This document shows positions 43,757-52,254 of a stretch of DNA of 64,000 nt, piece by piece. The DNA comes from Verrucomicrobiales bacterium (GTDB lineage: Bacteria > Verrucomicrobiota > Verrucomicrobiia > Verrucomicrobiales > DEV007), in the NCBI GenBank assembly GCA_029210205.1, contig JARGOD010000005.1:21181-85180 (forward strand), given 5' to 3'. The notes beneath the pieces are model-generated. The model worked only from the letters and a program-made list of their open reading frames with translations. It searched no databases and was not told where the DNA came from. A program made the position numbers and the translations under genes. Within the stretch, counting starts at the first letter, position 1. Every line of letters starts with the position of its first letter.

Positions 43757-44425
43757 ATGAAAACGATGGAGAAAACGGATGTGAAACGACAATTCGAGAA
43801 GACTCGCATGAGTTTGATCGAGCGTCTTGGCGATTGGGAAGATCAACGCTCCTGGGATGATTTTTATCAGACATATTGGCGGCTCATTTACAGTGTTTCG
43901 GTGAAGTCGGGTTTGAGTCAGGACGAAGCCTTCGACGTCGTGCAGGAGACGGTCTTGTCGGTCGCGAAGCAGTGGAAGAAAGGACAGCAGTATGATCCCG
44001 CGAAAGGATCATTCAAAACGTGGCTCATGAACATCACTCGTTGGAGGATCTCCGACCAGTTCCGGAAAAAGCAGCGCAACCCGGCGGCAATGAATCAAGC
44101 AGGGGGAACTCCGGGTGGGGATGGAGATCTGCGCAATACCGCGACGATCGAGCGGATGCAAGGTGAAGACGGTGAAGAGGTTCTCGAACGGCTTTGGGAA
44201 AATGAGTGGAGATACAATATCTCCGAAGTCGCGATTGAGCGGGTTAAAAAGCTCGTCTCACCAAAGCAGTTTCAGATTTTTCACGCCTACGTCATCAAAG
44301 AATGGGATGTTTCAAAGGTGAAAAAAGAACTCGGCGTGAGCCAGTCCCAAGTCTATCTCGCGAAACATCGGGTCGGTGGTTTGTTGAAGAAAGAAGCTGA
44401 GGCGCTGAAAAAGGAATTTCAGTGA
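43757..44425 (+). CDS. ECF-type RNA polymerase sigma factor
   Basis: A 222-residue sigma factor. Region 2: WDDFYQTYWRLIYSVSVKSG, DEAFDVVQETVLSVAKQWKK and GSFKTWLMNITRWRISDQFR. A Gly/Asp-rich linker follows (GGTPGGDGDLRN). Region 4 is unusually worded (SPKQFQIFHAYVIKEWDVSK, VKKELGVSQSQVYLAKHRVG) with QFQIFHAY where most have a typical YREV-like strand. No anti-sigma gene is adjacent. This form resembles PVC sigma factors controlled by other means. Convergent with the two small unknown genes. Confidence 0.88.
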   Translation: MKTMEKTDVKRQFEKTRMSLIERLGDWEDQRSWDDFYQTYWRLIYSVSVKSGLSQDEAFDVVQETVLSVAKQWKKGQQYDPAKGSFKTWLMNITRWRISDQFRKKQRNPAAMNQAGGTPGGDGDLRNTATIERMQGEDGEEVLERLWENEWRYNISEVAIERVKKLVSPKQFQIFHAYVIKEWDVSKVKKELGVSQSQVYLAKHRVGGLLKKEAEALKKEFQ

Positions 44426-44460
44426 TCTTCCTTCCGAAGGGTAGCGGCGATACGCGAGGA

Positions 44461-44739
44461 TCACTGCTGACTGCGCAGCTTTTCTTTCTCGGCTTCGCAC
44501 TGTTCTTTCAGCGAGCCGATTTCGCGAGTTTTTTGCGTCTCAAGCTCCTGGAGCTCGGCGTAGTTGCCTGAGGCGGCCGCCTTAGCGATGAGGTCTGTTA
44601 AAAACAGTTCACGCTCCGCGATTTTCGCTTTGAATTTGTCATCGACGGCAGCGAGCTCAGCTCGCTGTTCATCTGTCAACTTCACTTCGGGCCCGGATTC
44701 AGCGAGCCGCTCCATCGCGAGTTCGTAAGCGCTTTTCAT
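44461..44739 (-). CDS. Small coiled-coil protein, function unknown
   Basis: A 92-residue, highly charged, all-helical protein (KLTDEQRAELAAVDDKFKAK, ETQKTREIGSLKEQCEAEKE). It has no signal peptide or membrane segment. It is three bases downstream of the 201-residue gene on the same strand, so the two are co-expressed. I do not recognise a named family; the even heptad spacing suggests a dimeric coiled coil. Confidence 0.7.
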   Translation of the reverse strand: MKSAYELAMERLAESGPEVKLTDEQRAELAAVDDKFKAKIAERELFLTDLIAKAAASGNYAELQELETQKTREIGSLKEQCEAEKEKLRSQQ

Positions 44740-44742
44740 AAC

Positions 44743-45348
44743 TTATTCCGCTTCGTCGGTTGAATCCTCTTTAGCTGAGGATTCTTCAACGGCAGCAGGG
44801 GCTTCTTCTTCAGTCTTTGCCGGTTCCTCTTTTTCTGGCTCCGCTTTGGGTTCGCCAAATTGGAGTTCAGGAGTTGATTCGATCAGCGAAGTGATTTCCG
44901 GCCATCCTTCAGGACGCTGCATTTGAAAGACGTGAAGGTAAACGCGAACGACGCCGGCACTGTGATCCTGCAGCAACTTCGTCACCGTCGTCTTGAGCTT
45001 CTTGGCATCAATTCCCTCAGGAATATCTTCGGCAGCACCTTCGCCGTCATGTTCGATTCCCATTCCGTCGAGGAATTGAATGAGAAGATCCTGATGCGCC
45101 TTCATGAGCCATAGCTGAATGACGTGTTCAGCGATTTCGTCGGAAGCCTTGAGCTTCACATTTTTAACGAGCCACTCGATCTGGGCAGGAGCCGGTTTCC
45201 TCTGGATAAAAACAGGTCTTAGCTTGCGGTTGGAGGCGAGTGTGGAGAGCGACATGGTGTACACTTCTCGCTGTTCGTCGCGGAGGTACTGAAAAACAGA
45301 AGCAGCGGTGGCTGGATCGACTTCCTGGAAAATCTCGTAGGCTTTCAT
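44743..45348 (-). CDS. Acidic helical protein, function unknown
   Basis: A 201-residue protein. Residues 1-135 are mainly helical (MKAYEIFQEVDPATAASVFQ, AEHVIQLWLMKAHQDLLIQF). The C-terminal 40 residues are a low-complexity Glu/Ala/Pro tail (EPEKEEPAKTEEEAPAAVEE). A helix of the form DPATAASVFQYLRDEQREVY is faintly like flagellar motor-switch FliG repeats, but I do not assert homology. It forms a two-gene unit with the small coiled-coil protein. Confidence 0.7.
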   Translation of the reverse strand: MKAYEIFQEVDPATAASVFQYLRDEQREVYTMSLSTLASNRKLRPVFIQRKPAPAQIEWLVKNVKLKASDEIAEHVIQLWLMKAHQDLLIQFLDGMGIEHDGEGAAEDIPEGIDAKKLKTTVTKLLQDHSAGVVRVYLHVFQMQRPEGWPEITSLIESTPELQFGEPKAEPEKEEPAKTEEEAPAAVEESSAKEDSTDEAE

Positions 45349-45481
45349 GATGGAGGATTCTTTAAGATCACTGAACTAACATCAGCGAAGCAAGAGTGTG
45401 CCAGTAAAGTTTCATCCTGCAACGCATATTCTATAATCGCCATGAGTAGCGAATCGCGTGGATGAGAGTATCGTGCACGCT

Positions 45482-46237
45482 ATGTCCCGGGGCTTCGCGC
45501 TTTTTGATCTCGACCACACACTCCTTCCTCACGACACGCAGGCGCTGTTTTGTAACTTTGTGCTCCGCCGTGAGGGCTGGCGTCGCATTTATCTGATCTG
45601 GTTTCTTTTGAGTGTGCCTTTTGCGGCGATCCGTCTCATCAGTCTGCGAACCATGAAGCGGGTTTTTTCGAGCTACCTCGTCGGGATGAAAAGAGAAACT
45701 CTCGAGGCTCACGTGAAAGCTTTTCTTGAAGAGGACTTTGAACGTGCGCTTTATACCCCGGTCGTAGCAGAATTGGAGCGAAATCGGGAGGCGGGGCGCA
45801 TTCTCATACTGAACAGCGCCAGCCCGGAATTCTATCTCAAAGGAATCTCCGAAAAGCTTGGCTTTGATCAGTTTATCGGAACCGATATGGAAGTTGGGGA
45901 GAAAATGGCATTTTTACCGAAGATCTCAGGACCGAATAATAAGCACGAAGCCAAGGTCGTCGCGATGCAGGAGCGCGGGCTGATTCCGCCGCAAGTGATC
46001 GATGAATCGATTCTTTTACCTGACTCATGGGCTTACTCTGACAGTTCGGCAGATATTCCTTTGCTCTCGATCGTCGAACACGGCGTCATGATTCATCCCG
46101 GAGAGAAGCTTGAGAGCGTCGGCCTTGAAAAAGGCTGGCGTACTATGACTCCGCCGCGACCCTACAAGGGGAAATGGGGAAACAGAATTGCTGCATTGAA
46201 ACAGGCCTGTGGCCTCTATCTCGTTGGAGAGGACTGA
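45482..46237 (+). CDS. HAD-IB family phosphatase
   Basis: About 251 residues from ATG 45482 (MSRGFALFDLDHTLLPHD). The HAD motifs are DLDHT (I), NSASPEFYLKG (II), a Lys in NNKHEAKVVAM (III) and YSDSSADIPLLS (IV). The subclass (PSP-like, IB) acts on small phosphate esters such as phosphoserine or lysophospholipid precursors. It lies 50 bases before the LplT-like and Aas-like genes, and HAD-IB domains are sometimes fused to acyltransferases, so a phospholipid role is plausible. Confidence 0.86.
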   Translation: MSRGFALFDLDHTLLPHDTQALFCNFVLRREGWRRIYLIWFLLSVPFAAIRLISLRTMKRVFSSYLVGMKRETLEAHVKAFLEEDFERALYTPVVAELERNREAGRILILNSASPEFYLKGISEKLGFDQFIGTDMEVGEKMAFLPKISGPNNKHEAKVVAMQERGLIPPQVIDESILLPDSWAYSDSSADIPLLSIVEHGVMIHPGEKLESVGLEKGWRTMTPPRPYKGKWGNRIAALKQACGLYLVGED

Positions 46238-46287
46238 AACGTCGAGATTCCGTTCGCGATTTTTATTGAACCCCATTAAAACATTCC

Positions 46288-47595
46288 ATGGCTGATCCTG
46301 AACCAAACGAAACAATATCAGGCCGCTCCTGGGTTTCACTCTGGGCGGTTTTGATCGTTCAGGCGCAAAACGCGTTTAACGACAATTTTGTGAAACTTGC
46401 GCTTATCGGTCTCGCCGTGACGGTTGCAGCGGGAACTGCAATCGGGGACAACATAGAGTTCGTCCTCGCGGCGATGATCCCTCTGCCCTTCGTGCTTCTC
46501 GCTCCTGTCGCGGGATGGTTTTCGGATCGTTTCTCGAAGAGTCGCGTCATCTTTCTCTGCCTGATCTCCCAGTTCGTGATCTTCTCATTGATCGTTGGCA
46601 GTCTCTATATCCGGTCTGTTCAGCTCGCGATTTTCGGCTATTTCCTTCTCGCGGTGCAGTCCACATTGTTCTCCCCAGCGAAGCAGGGTATCCTGAAAGA
46701 AGTGATCGGTTCCCAAAAGCTGGGCTTAGCAAACGGACTGATGCAGATGCTGACAATGGCAGGCATCCTTGGAGGCATGGCTTTGGGAGGAGAATGGTTC
46801 GATGCAGGGCTGAAGTCCATCAATGCAGAAGAGGGAGTGGATCCGCAGAACGCCTGGCGCGCCGCGACGATCCCGGTCATCGCAATTGGGCTTGCGTCCC
46901 TGCTTCCGCTCATCATCGGGCTCTTCATTAAGCGGACACCGGATCATCCCGGGACGGAATTTCAGAGAAAGATCTTCTGGAGTCACTTTCTTGATCTGCG
47001 TTATCTCTTCAGCCATCCGGTGCTCAGGCGTACGGGCCTGCTTATCGCTTTTTACTGGCTCGTCGCCAACTTTATGGGGCTCGCCTTTTTCGGATTTGCA
47101 AAAGAACTGAATCCCGATGTTGCCAAGGGCGGCGTGAGCAGCTCGTCAGGAAGAATGTTTATCGTTGTCGGGATCGGACTGATCGTCGGCAGTTTAACTG
47201 TCTCCTATCTCACTCGAGGCGGAAATAAACGGACTCTCTCGATTTTGGGAGGGTTTGGTATGGCACTCGGATTGCTCGGGATGGGGCTACTTCCGCCAGA
47301 ATCGACAGCCTGGTTCGCCTGTGTTGGAGCGATGGGTTATGCGAGCGGATTTTTCATCGTCCCGCTGAATGCGCATCTTCAGGATCAGATAGAGGAAAAT
47401 CATCGAGGTCGGGTCCTTTCAGCACAGAATCTTCTTGGCTCGCTCTCGGGGATCATGGCGATCGCTGCCAGCTCACTCATGAAGCTGGCGGGCCTTTCCG
47501 TCTCCACGCAGGTCCTGATTTTTGTGCCGTTAGTCATTGCGGTCAGTATATTGCTGAACAAAATCCTTAACGTTTCCGCTGTATCTGCCGAATGA
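46288..47595 (+). CDS. MFS transporter, LplT-like (lysophospholipid flippase candidate)
   Basis: A 435-residue protein with about 12 membrane helices. It carries LplT-like sequence QAQNAFNDNFVKLAL near the start and QSTLFSPAKQGILKEVIG in helix 4-5. E. coli LplT carries lysophospholipids across the inner membrane for re-acylation by Aas. Here the next gene overlaps by four bases (ATGA) and is Aas-like, which strongly supports the same pairing. Substrate not proven. Confidence 0.87.
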   Translation: MADPEPNETISGRSWVSLWAVLIVQAQNAFNDNFVKLALIGLAVTVAAGTAIGDNIEFVLAAMIPLPFVLLAPVAGWFSDRFSKSRVIFLCLISQFVIFSLIVGSLYIRSVQLAIFGYFLLAVQSTLFSPAKQGILKEVIGSQKLGLANGLMQMLTMAGILGGMALGGEWFDAGLKSINAEEGVDPQNAWRAATIPVIAIGLASLLPLIIGLFIKRTPDHPGTEFQRKIFWSHFLDLRYLFSHPVLRRTGLLIAFYWLVANFMGLAFFGFAKELNPDVAKGGVSSSSGRMFIVVGIGLIVGSLTVSYLTRGGNKRTLSILGGFGMALGLLGMGLLPPESTAWFACVGAMGYASGFFIVPLNAHLQDQIEENHRGRVLSAQNLLGSLSGIMAIAASSLMKLAGLSVSTQVLIFVPLVIAVSILLNKILNVSAVSAE

Positions 47596-49427
47596 AATTT
47601 CTGGCCCGTCTCTTTTTCCAAATCACGATGCTGCCGGTGGTGCAGTTGCTCTATCGCGTGAGGCGGACCGGCGTGGGTTTTGTTCCAAAGAAGGGTGGGG
47701 TTCTCCTTCTTTCGAACCACGTCAGCTACATTGATGCTTTTGTAATCTATCTAACATCGCCCAGGCCGGTGCGGTTCGTGATCCTCGAGGCCTACACGCA
47801 AGTAAAGCCGATTGCCTGGTTTCTGAAGCTGTTCGGAGCAATTCCGATACGAAAGACTCATGCAAAAGAAGCGATCAGCCGCACCGTAGCCGCGCTTCAG
47901 GAGGGCGATGTTGTTTGTCTATTCCCCGAAGGAGGACTGACTCGACTTGGCGTTATCTACGAATTCAAAAAAGGATTTGAGCTCATTGTGAGAAAGTCCG
48001 GCTGCCCCGTCGTCCCGGTCTACATGGATGGGCTGTGGAATTCGATCTTTTCTTTCGAGCGCGATCGCTACTTTAAAAAGAAACCGCTTGGTCTTTCCTG
48101 CCCCCTGCAGGTGGCGTTTGGTCGACCTATTCCTGCCGGGGAAGCCACTGTTGAGCGCGTTCGCGAAGCGGTTTGGGAACAGAGCGTTGAAGCCCTAAAC
48201 AAACGCCGTGATTTTGACCAGTCGCTTGAGAAAGCACTGATCAAAGGGCTGAAAAGAAATCGGCGAAAGTCTTTTCTTGTCGAGTATGCGAAAAACGGTC
48301 CCCGAGATTGGTCGAGGGCCTACACGCTCGGTCTTGCCACAGCGATGGCGCGCCGTTGGATCAGTAATCCTCCCGAGGAGGGGCAGCGCGTCGGTATCCT
48401 TCTGCCACCCGGACCGATGTCTGCGATGATCAATTACGGGCTTTTTCTCGCGGGGAAAACTCCTGTGAATCTTCCATTTACGATCGATCAACGTGAGACC
48501 GAAGCGGTCGCCAAATCGATTGCCCCACTCGGAATACGAACAGTGATTACCTCACGTGCATTCATGCCTCACCTCATGGATTTTTGGCAGGGGGATGAGG
48601 GCGTTTTTATCGACATGAAGTCGGTCATGACTTCACCGGGCGCGGGCGTCACCCTGTTCGAAAGAATTCGGGCCATGATTGAGCCTGCCTGGCTCACTAC
48701 CTGGCGACTGGACTTAAACGATCGCTCTTTGGATCGCGAAGCAGTGGGGATGGTGCGGCGACCCGGCGAGGATCCGGTGATGCTCACGGCACGGGAGCTG
48801 ATGACCAATGCGATTCAGGTTACGGCGGCGAGTTTCATCACCCCGACTGAAAACATTTTTTCAGAGCAGTCACTCAGCACGCCGGCCGGGCTCGTGATCG
48901 GTTGCTGGGCACCGGCTCTTTCCAAAGGAAAAGTGGTCACCCGCGCTTTTTCGCTTCGCGATAGCTTTGATGAGCTCGAGCGGGCAATACTTGAGCAGGA
49001 TGTGGCGGTGATCGTCGGATCACGGGAATTCTACGAACAAGTCAGTCAGCCTCTCAGCATTCGTTCGCTAAAATACGGAGTCCTCATTGGAAGGGCCAAC
49101 CACTGGGAAATTGAGGATTGGGAGGAGGCCATCGAGGTGCCTCTTGCCCGGGCATGGGAAGCACATGGTCGTGTTGTAACGATGAGTCGAACCGCACCCG
49201 ATGAAGCGAATCTGGCTCACCATTCGCACCAGTTTGGTCGTCACGCTAAGTCTGCTGGTTTGTTTTTGCCTGGAATCGCGCCGCGTATTAGAGACGGTCA
49301 AGTGTGGGTTCGGTTTGAACCCATTGGAGAGGAAATGACCGAAGGGAAATGGCTTCCGGGGCCAAGGGAAGCAGAGATCGATGAGAACGGATTTCTGTTC
49401 TTCAGAGGCCGGGATTTTGGGGAGTGA
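47592..49427 (+). CDS. Aas-like protein: PlsC acyltransferase fused to an adenylation-like domain lacking its signature loop
   Basis: A 611-residue protein. Residues 1-215 form a PlsC acyltransferase with NHVSYID (H-x4-D, His43/Asp48) and FPEGG (111-115). Residues about 235-611 resemble the acyl-ACP synthetase half of Aas (VGILLPPGPMSAMINYGLFL, GKTPVNLPFTID). The adenylation signature expected at about 395-410, a T/S/G-rich loop ending PKGV, is absent: sequence passes from RRPGEDPVMLTARELM directly into the following helix. AMP-forming activity is therefore doubtful, and the acyltransferase may act alone or take acyl-ACP. It follows lplT with a four-base overlap. Confidence 0.85.
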   Translation: MKFLARLFFQITMLPVVQLLYRVRRTGVGFVPKKGGVLLLSNHVSYIDAFVIYLTSPRPVRFVILEAYTQVKPIAWFLKLFGAIPIRKTHAKEAISRTVAALQEGDVVCLFPEGGLTRLGVIYEFKKGFELIVRKSGCPVVPVYMDGLWNSIFSFERDRYFKKKPLGLSCPLQVAFGRPIPAGEATVERVREAVWEQSVEALNKRRDFDQSLEKALIKGLKRNRRKSFLVEYAKNGPRDWSRAYTLGLATAMARRWISNPPEEGQRVGILLPPGPMSAMINYGLFLAGKTPVNLPFTIDQRETEAVAKSIAPLGIRTVITSRAFMPHLMDFWQGDEGVFIDMKSVMTSPGAGVTLFERIRAMIEPAWLTTWRLDLNDRSLDREAVGMVRRPGEDPVMLTARELMTNAIQVTAASFITPTENIFSEQSLSTPAGLVIGCWAPALSKGKVVTRAFSLRDSFDELERAILEQDVAVIVGSREFYEQVSQPLSIRSLKYGVLIGRANHWEIEDWEEAIEVPLARAWEAHGRVVTMSRTAPDEANLAHHSHQFGRHAKSAGLFLPGIAPRIRDGQVWVRFEPIGEEMTEGKWLPGPREAEIDENGFLFFRGRDFGE

Positions 49428-49475
49428 AATGGACGATTCCGCCGCTCCCATTCATTTTAAAAAAACCGCTTGCTG

Positions 49476-49517
49476 ATCGGTAGTACCGATGGAACATTCC
49501 CCGCCCTCAACAAGGGC
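49476..49517 (+). promoter_or_regulatory. Candidate L21 leader structures before rplU
   Basis: ATCGGTA-G-TACCGAT (49476-49490) is a perfect 15-base palindrome. GCCCT-caaca-AGGGC (49503-49517) is a hairpin ending eight bases before the rplU start, overlapping the purine-rich GGGCAGAGAAAG that would serve as ribosome site. Ribosomal protein operons are often controlled through such leaders. Direct evidence here is pattern only. Confidence 0.4.
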
Positions 49518-49525
49518 AGAGAAAG

Positions 49526-49834
49526 ATGGCATACGCAATAATCAAAACCGGCGGAAAACAATACCGCGTCGAAGCAGGCGACAAGATCGATGTCGAGAAG
49601 CTTAGCGCTGAAGTCGGAGATACCGTGACCTTCGAAGAAGTCCTCGCTTCAGGCAGTGGAGAAGGCCTTACCGTGGGTGCTCCCTTCATCGACGGGGCAA
49701 AGGTGACCGCCAAGGTCGTCGACCAGTTCCGTGCGAAAAAAGTCATCGCGTTTAAGTTCAAGCGACGCAAAGGTCATCGCAAGACTAAGGGGCATCGCCG
49801 TCATCTCACTCGTCTCGAGATCGTTTCCGTTTAA
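49526..49834 (+). CDS. rplU: 50S ribosomal protein L21
   Basis: A 102-residue protein with the standard L21 start [20 protein letters not shown] and the basic end [20 protein letters not shown]. It binds 23S rRNA in the large subunit. Followed by rpmA after 32 bases, the classical L21-L27 order. Confidence 0.98.
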   Translation: MAYAIIKTGGKQYRVEAGDKIDVEKLSAEVGDTVTFEEVLASGSGEGLTVGAPFIDGAKVTAKVVDQFRAKKVIAFKFKRRKGHRKTKGHRRHLTRLEIVSV

Positions 49835-49866
49835 TCTATTTTCTAAAATTTCTACTCCAGTTTGTC

Positions 49867-50118
49867 ATGGCACATAAGAAGGGACAGGGAAGCGTCAAGA
49901 ACGGTCGCGATAGTAACAGCAAGCGTCGTGGCGTGAAAAAATTTGGCGGAGAGCAGGTAATCGCCGGCAACATCATTATTCGTCAGTGTGGCACCAAGTG
50001 GCATCCTGGTAAGAATGTTGGGCTCGGCCGTGACTACACGATCTTTTCTCTCGTTGATGGCAACGTCCGGTTTGACCGTGATGGTCGCCGCGTCAATGTC
50101 GACGCAGTCGAAGCCTGA
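49867..50118 (+). CDS. rpmA: 50S ribosomal protein L27
   Basis: An 83-residue protein with [20 protein letters not shown] and [20 protein letters not shown], typical L27. The usual glycine-rich N-terminal tail of L27 reaches the peptidyl-transferase centre; here it is GQGSVKNG. No cleavable N-terminal extension of the Firmicutes kind is present. The next gene is trmL rather than the more usual obg. Confidence 0.97.
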   Translation: MAHKKGQGSVKNGRDSNSKRRGVKKFGGEQVIAGNIIIRQCGTKWHPGKNVGLGRDYTIFSLVDGNVRFDRDGRRVNVDAVEA

Positions 50119-50154
50119 TTTCCAGGTTGGCGAATTTAAAGAAGGGCACGTTCG

Positions 50155-50610
50155 ATGTTGAACGTTGTTCTTTTTGAGCCGGAGATTCCTCCGAACACAG
50201 GGACTATCGGGCGGCTCTGCCACTCGACCGATACATGTCTGCATTTGATCGAGCCACTTGGATTTTCGATTGATGACCGCTCTCTCAGGCGTGCCGGCCT
50301 CGACTATTGGGCAGAATTAAAACCCTCGGTTTGGTCTTCGCTGGAGTCGTGCCTCGATGCAGCTCCTGAAGATGCTTCGGTTTACTATCTGACTACGAAA
50401 ACGAAGAATGTTTACTGGGACGCAAAGTTTAAAAAAAGTGACTACCTAGTGTTTGGACCGGAAACGAGAGGCTTACCGGAAACGCTTCTGGAGCAGCACT
50501 CGGATTCCTGTCTCACTATCCCTCAAACAAAAGGGAGAAGCCTGAATTTGGCAGTCTCTACGGGGATTGTTCTGTATGAAGCGATTCGTCAGGTTTCGGA
50601 AAAACCCTAG
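50155..50610 (+). CDS. trmL: tRNA (cytidine(34)-2'-O)-methyltransferase
   Basis: A 151-residue SPOUT methyltransferase of the TrmL/YibK type: FEPEIPPNTGTIGRLCHSTD, LDYWAEL, FGPETRGLPETLLEQ and IPQTKGRSLNLAVSTGIVLY. It methylates the wobble base of certain leucine tRNAs. It follows rpmA by 36 bases on the same strand. Confidence 0.94.
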   Translation: MLNVVLFEPEIPPNTGTIGRLCHSTDTCLHLIEPLGFSIDDRSLRRAGLDYWAELKPSVWSSLESCLDAAPEDASVYYLTTKTKNVYWDAKFKKSDYLVFGPETRGLPETLLEQHSDSCLTIPQTKGRSLNLAVSTGIVLYEAIRQVSEKP

Positions 50611-50727
50611 CCGAGCACCAGAATTTGGGTGGAAATAGGGTTTATTTGCAACAAATCCGACCGTTTCCGCTGGAAAACCCGCATTTTGCCTTGTGAGGTT
50701 TTTAAAAAAACGCTACTTAAATTCTCA

Positions 50728-50749
50728 TTGTCTAACCTGCTTGTCTAAC
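50728..50749. promoter_or_regulatory. TTGTCTAAC direct repeat upstream of AP2-domain gene
   Basis: TTGTCTAAC appears at 50728-50736 and at 50741-50749, a perfect 9-base match with a 13-base period. It lies 21-43 bases before the AP2 gene start, in an AT-rich stretch. It could be a binding site for the AP2 protein itself or a promoter element; both are inference. Confidence 0.4.
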
Positions 50750-50770
50750 TTTGTAACCCTTGTTTTCCCT

Positions 50771-51208
50771 ATGGTGGCTTCTCGACCTAACTACGGCATC
50801 ACCCGCATTGATCAGCCGGAGAAAAAAAATCACGGCTATTATGTCCGCATCACACACCGTGGTAAGAGTCATCAAAAGTATTTCCCGGATAAAGCTTCCG
50901 GTGGAAAGACCAAGGCGCTGAAAGCAGCGAAGGAGCACCGTGATGGTCTCCTCTCGAAAATGCCTAAGTATAAGCAGGAGGCGGCGGCAAAGAAAAAGCG
51001 CCGCATCAAGCAATCGGGTGTTGTCGGTGTGACTCACGTTGTTTCCAAATCTCCGAAGGATAAAACCTACGAGTACTGGCAGGCAGCCTGGGTTGATGGA
51101 GATGGAAAGCGGAAGACCGCGAAATTCTCGATCAAACGTTATGGCAGTGATAAGGCTCTCGACATGGCTAAAAAAGCTCGTCGTGCCGGCCTGAGAGGAA
51201 AGCGGTAA
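50771..51208 (+). CDS. AP2/ERF-like domain protein
   Basis: A 145-residue basic protein from ATG 50771 (MVASRPNYGITRIDQPEKKN). It has two AP2-like halves: GITRIDQ...YYVRITHRGKSHQKYF and GVVGVTHVV...EYWQAAWVDGDGKRKTA followed by AKFSIKRYG. Each has the three-strand-plus-helix pattern and ends in a helix (TKALKAAKEHRDGL, DKALDMAKKARRA). AP2 domains bind DNA; in bacteria they usually sit in homing endonucleases or integrases, but no nuclease or integrase part is present. Stand-alone forms occur in Verrucomicrobiota. A Lys-rich linker (AAAKKKRRIKQ) joins the halves. Function unknown; DNA binding likely. Confidence 0.75.
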   Translation: MVASRPNYGITRIDQPEKKNHGYYVRITHRGKSHQKYFPDKASGGKTKALKAAKEHRDGLLSKMPKYKQEAAAKKKRRIKQSGVVGVTHVVSKSPKDKTYEYWQAAWVDGDGKRKTAKFSIKRYGSDKALDMAKKARRAGLRGKR

Positions 51209-51283
51209 GAATCCGTTTTCTCTTCAAAATTCATTCGTCGTCAGCCTGTTCAGGGGCCATGTTTCCGCGTGGTTGCCTCTGAA

Positions 51284-51979
51284 ATGAACTCTGTTGTTGT
51301 GGAATCGGCTGTCGAAGCCAGGAATGTCGTCCGCACATTTGAAATCGGTGAGAACCGAATCGAAGTGCTAAAGGGCGTTTCACTGGACGCGAAGCGCGGC
51401 GAGAAACTTTTTCTCGTTGGACCCTCGGGTGCCGGTAAGACCTCGTTGCTCTATACCCTTGCAGGTCTTGAGAAGCCCAATGAAGGGGATGTCCTCATCG
51501 ATGGTCGTTCTCTCTATCGTCTCAGTCGGAGAGAGCAGGCACGGGTCAGGAATGAAACCATGGGGTATGTATTTCAGAGTTTCTTTCTCATGCCGGAACT
51601 GAGCGCTCTTGAGAATGTCATGGTGCCTTCGCTAATTCGCGGGCGAAAAGCGAAGGAGAGAGCCGCTTCTCTTCTTGAGAGGGTGGGGTTGGGAGCTCGA
51701 ACAGCTCACCTCCCGGCTGAGCTTTCCGGTGGCGAACAGCAGCGTGTCGCGATTGCACGTTCCTTGATGAACGATCCTAAGATCCTTTTTGCTGATGAGC
51801 CTACCGGCAACCTTGATTCGAAAACGGGGGTAGCGGTCATGGACCTTCTCATGGAACTTGCGGACGAAGAGGAGAGAACCTTGATGGTTGTCACCCACGA
51901 CAGTTCGCTCGCAAGGATCGGAGATCGAACTATCACGCTCGTTGATGGAGTGATTGTTTCCGACAACATCGGCGAGTAA
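51284..51979 (+). CDS. ABC transporter ATP-binding protein, LolD/MacB-like
   Basis: About 231 residues from ATG 51284; the upstream GTG 51269 is possible. Walker A GPSGAGKTSLLYTLAGLEKP, signature LSGGEQQRVAIARSL and Walker B ADEPTGNLD are intact. The ENVMVPSL and early RNVVRTFEIGENRIEVLKGV blocks fit the LolD/MacB subfamily that powers lipoprotein release or macrolide/peptide export. No permease gene is adjacent; the next gene is a cytochrome. The ATPase must pair with a permease encoded elsewhere. Confidence 0.88.
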   Translation: MNSVVVESAVEARNVVRTFEIGENRIEVLKGVSLDAKRGEKLFLVGPSGAGKTSLLYTLAGLEKPNEGDVLIDGRSLYRLSRREQARVRNETMGYVFQSFFLMPELSALENVMVPSLIRGRKAKERAASLLERVGLGARTAHLPAELSGGEQQRVAIARSLMNDPKILFADEPTGNLDSKTGVAVMDLLMELADEEERTLMVVTHDSSLARIGDRTITLVDGVIVSDNIGE

Positions 51980-52254
51980 ATCTTGCCGCGCGGGTCAAGG
52001 CTTCCGTAGAAATGAAGGTTTTTCGCAGATGGCAATACGCTAAAAGAGACCTTCGAATTCGCAACCCGGAGGGGCGAGTTCCACCTCGACGGCACTTGCA
52101 TAGTGAAGGAGTCCTGCCAACTGGTGCAGGCGGATTCCGCGAGACGAGTTGGGCAACCCGTCTGGCTTTCGGACGAATCGTAGCGATGACATTTCTATCG
52201 TCGTCTCTAGGCCCCTTGTGCGCGGGAAGGTTCTCTCGGACGACCCAACAGGGT
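51980..52254 (+). other. 275-base leader between LolD-like gene and pentaheme cytochrome
   Basis: If the cytochrome starts at 52255, this stretch is non-coding, although the frame stays open across it from 52012. It shows stable hairpins by eye, including AGACG-A-GTT-gggc-AAC-C-CGTCT and CCTGC-caactggt-GCAGG. It ends in the left arm of an inverted repeat. I found no known riboswitch or RNA family motif in it. Confidence 0.3.
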
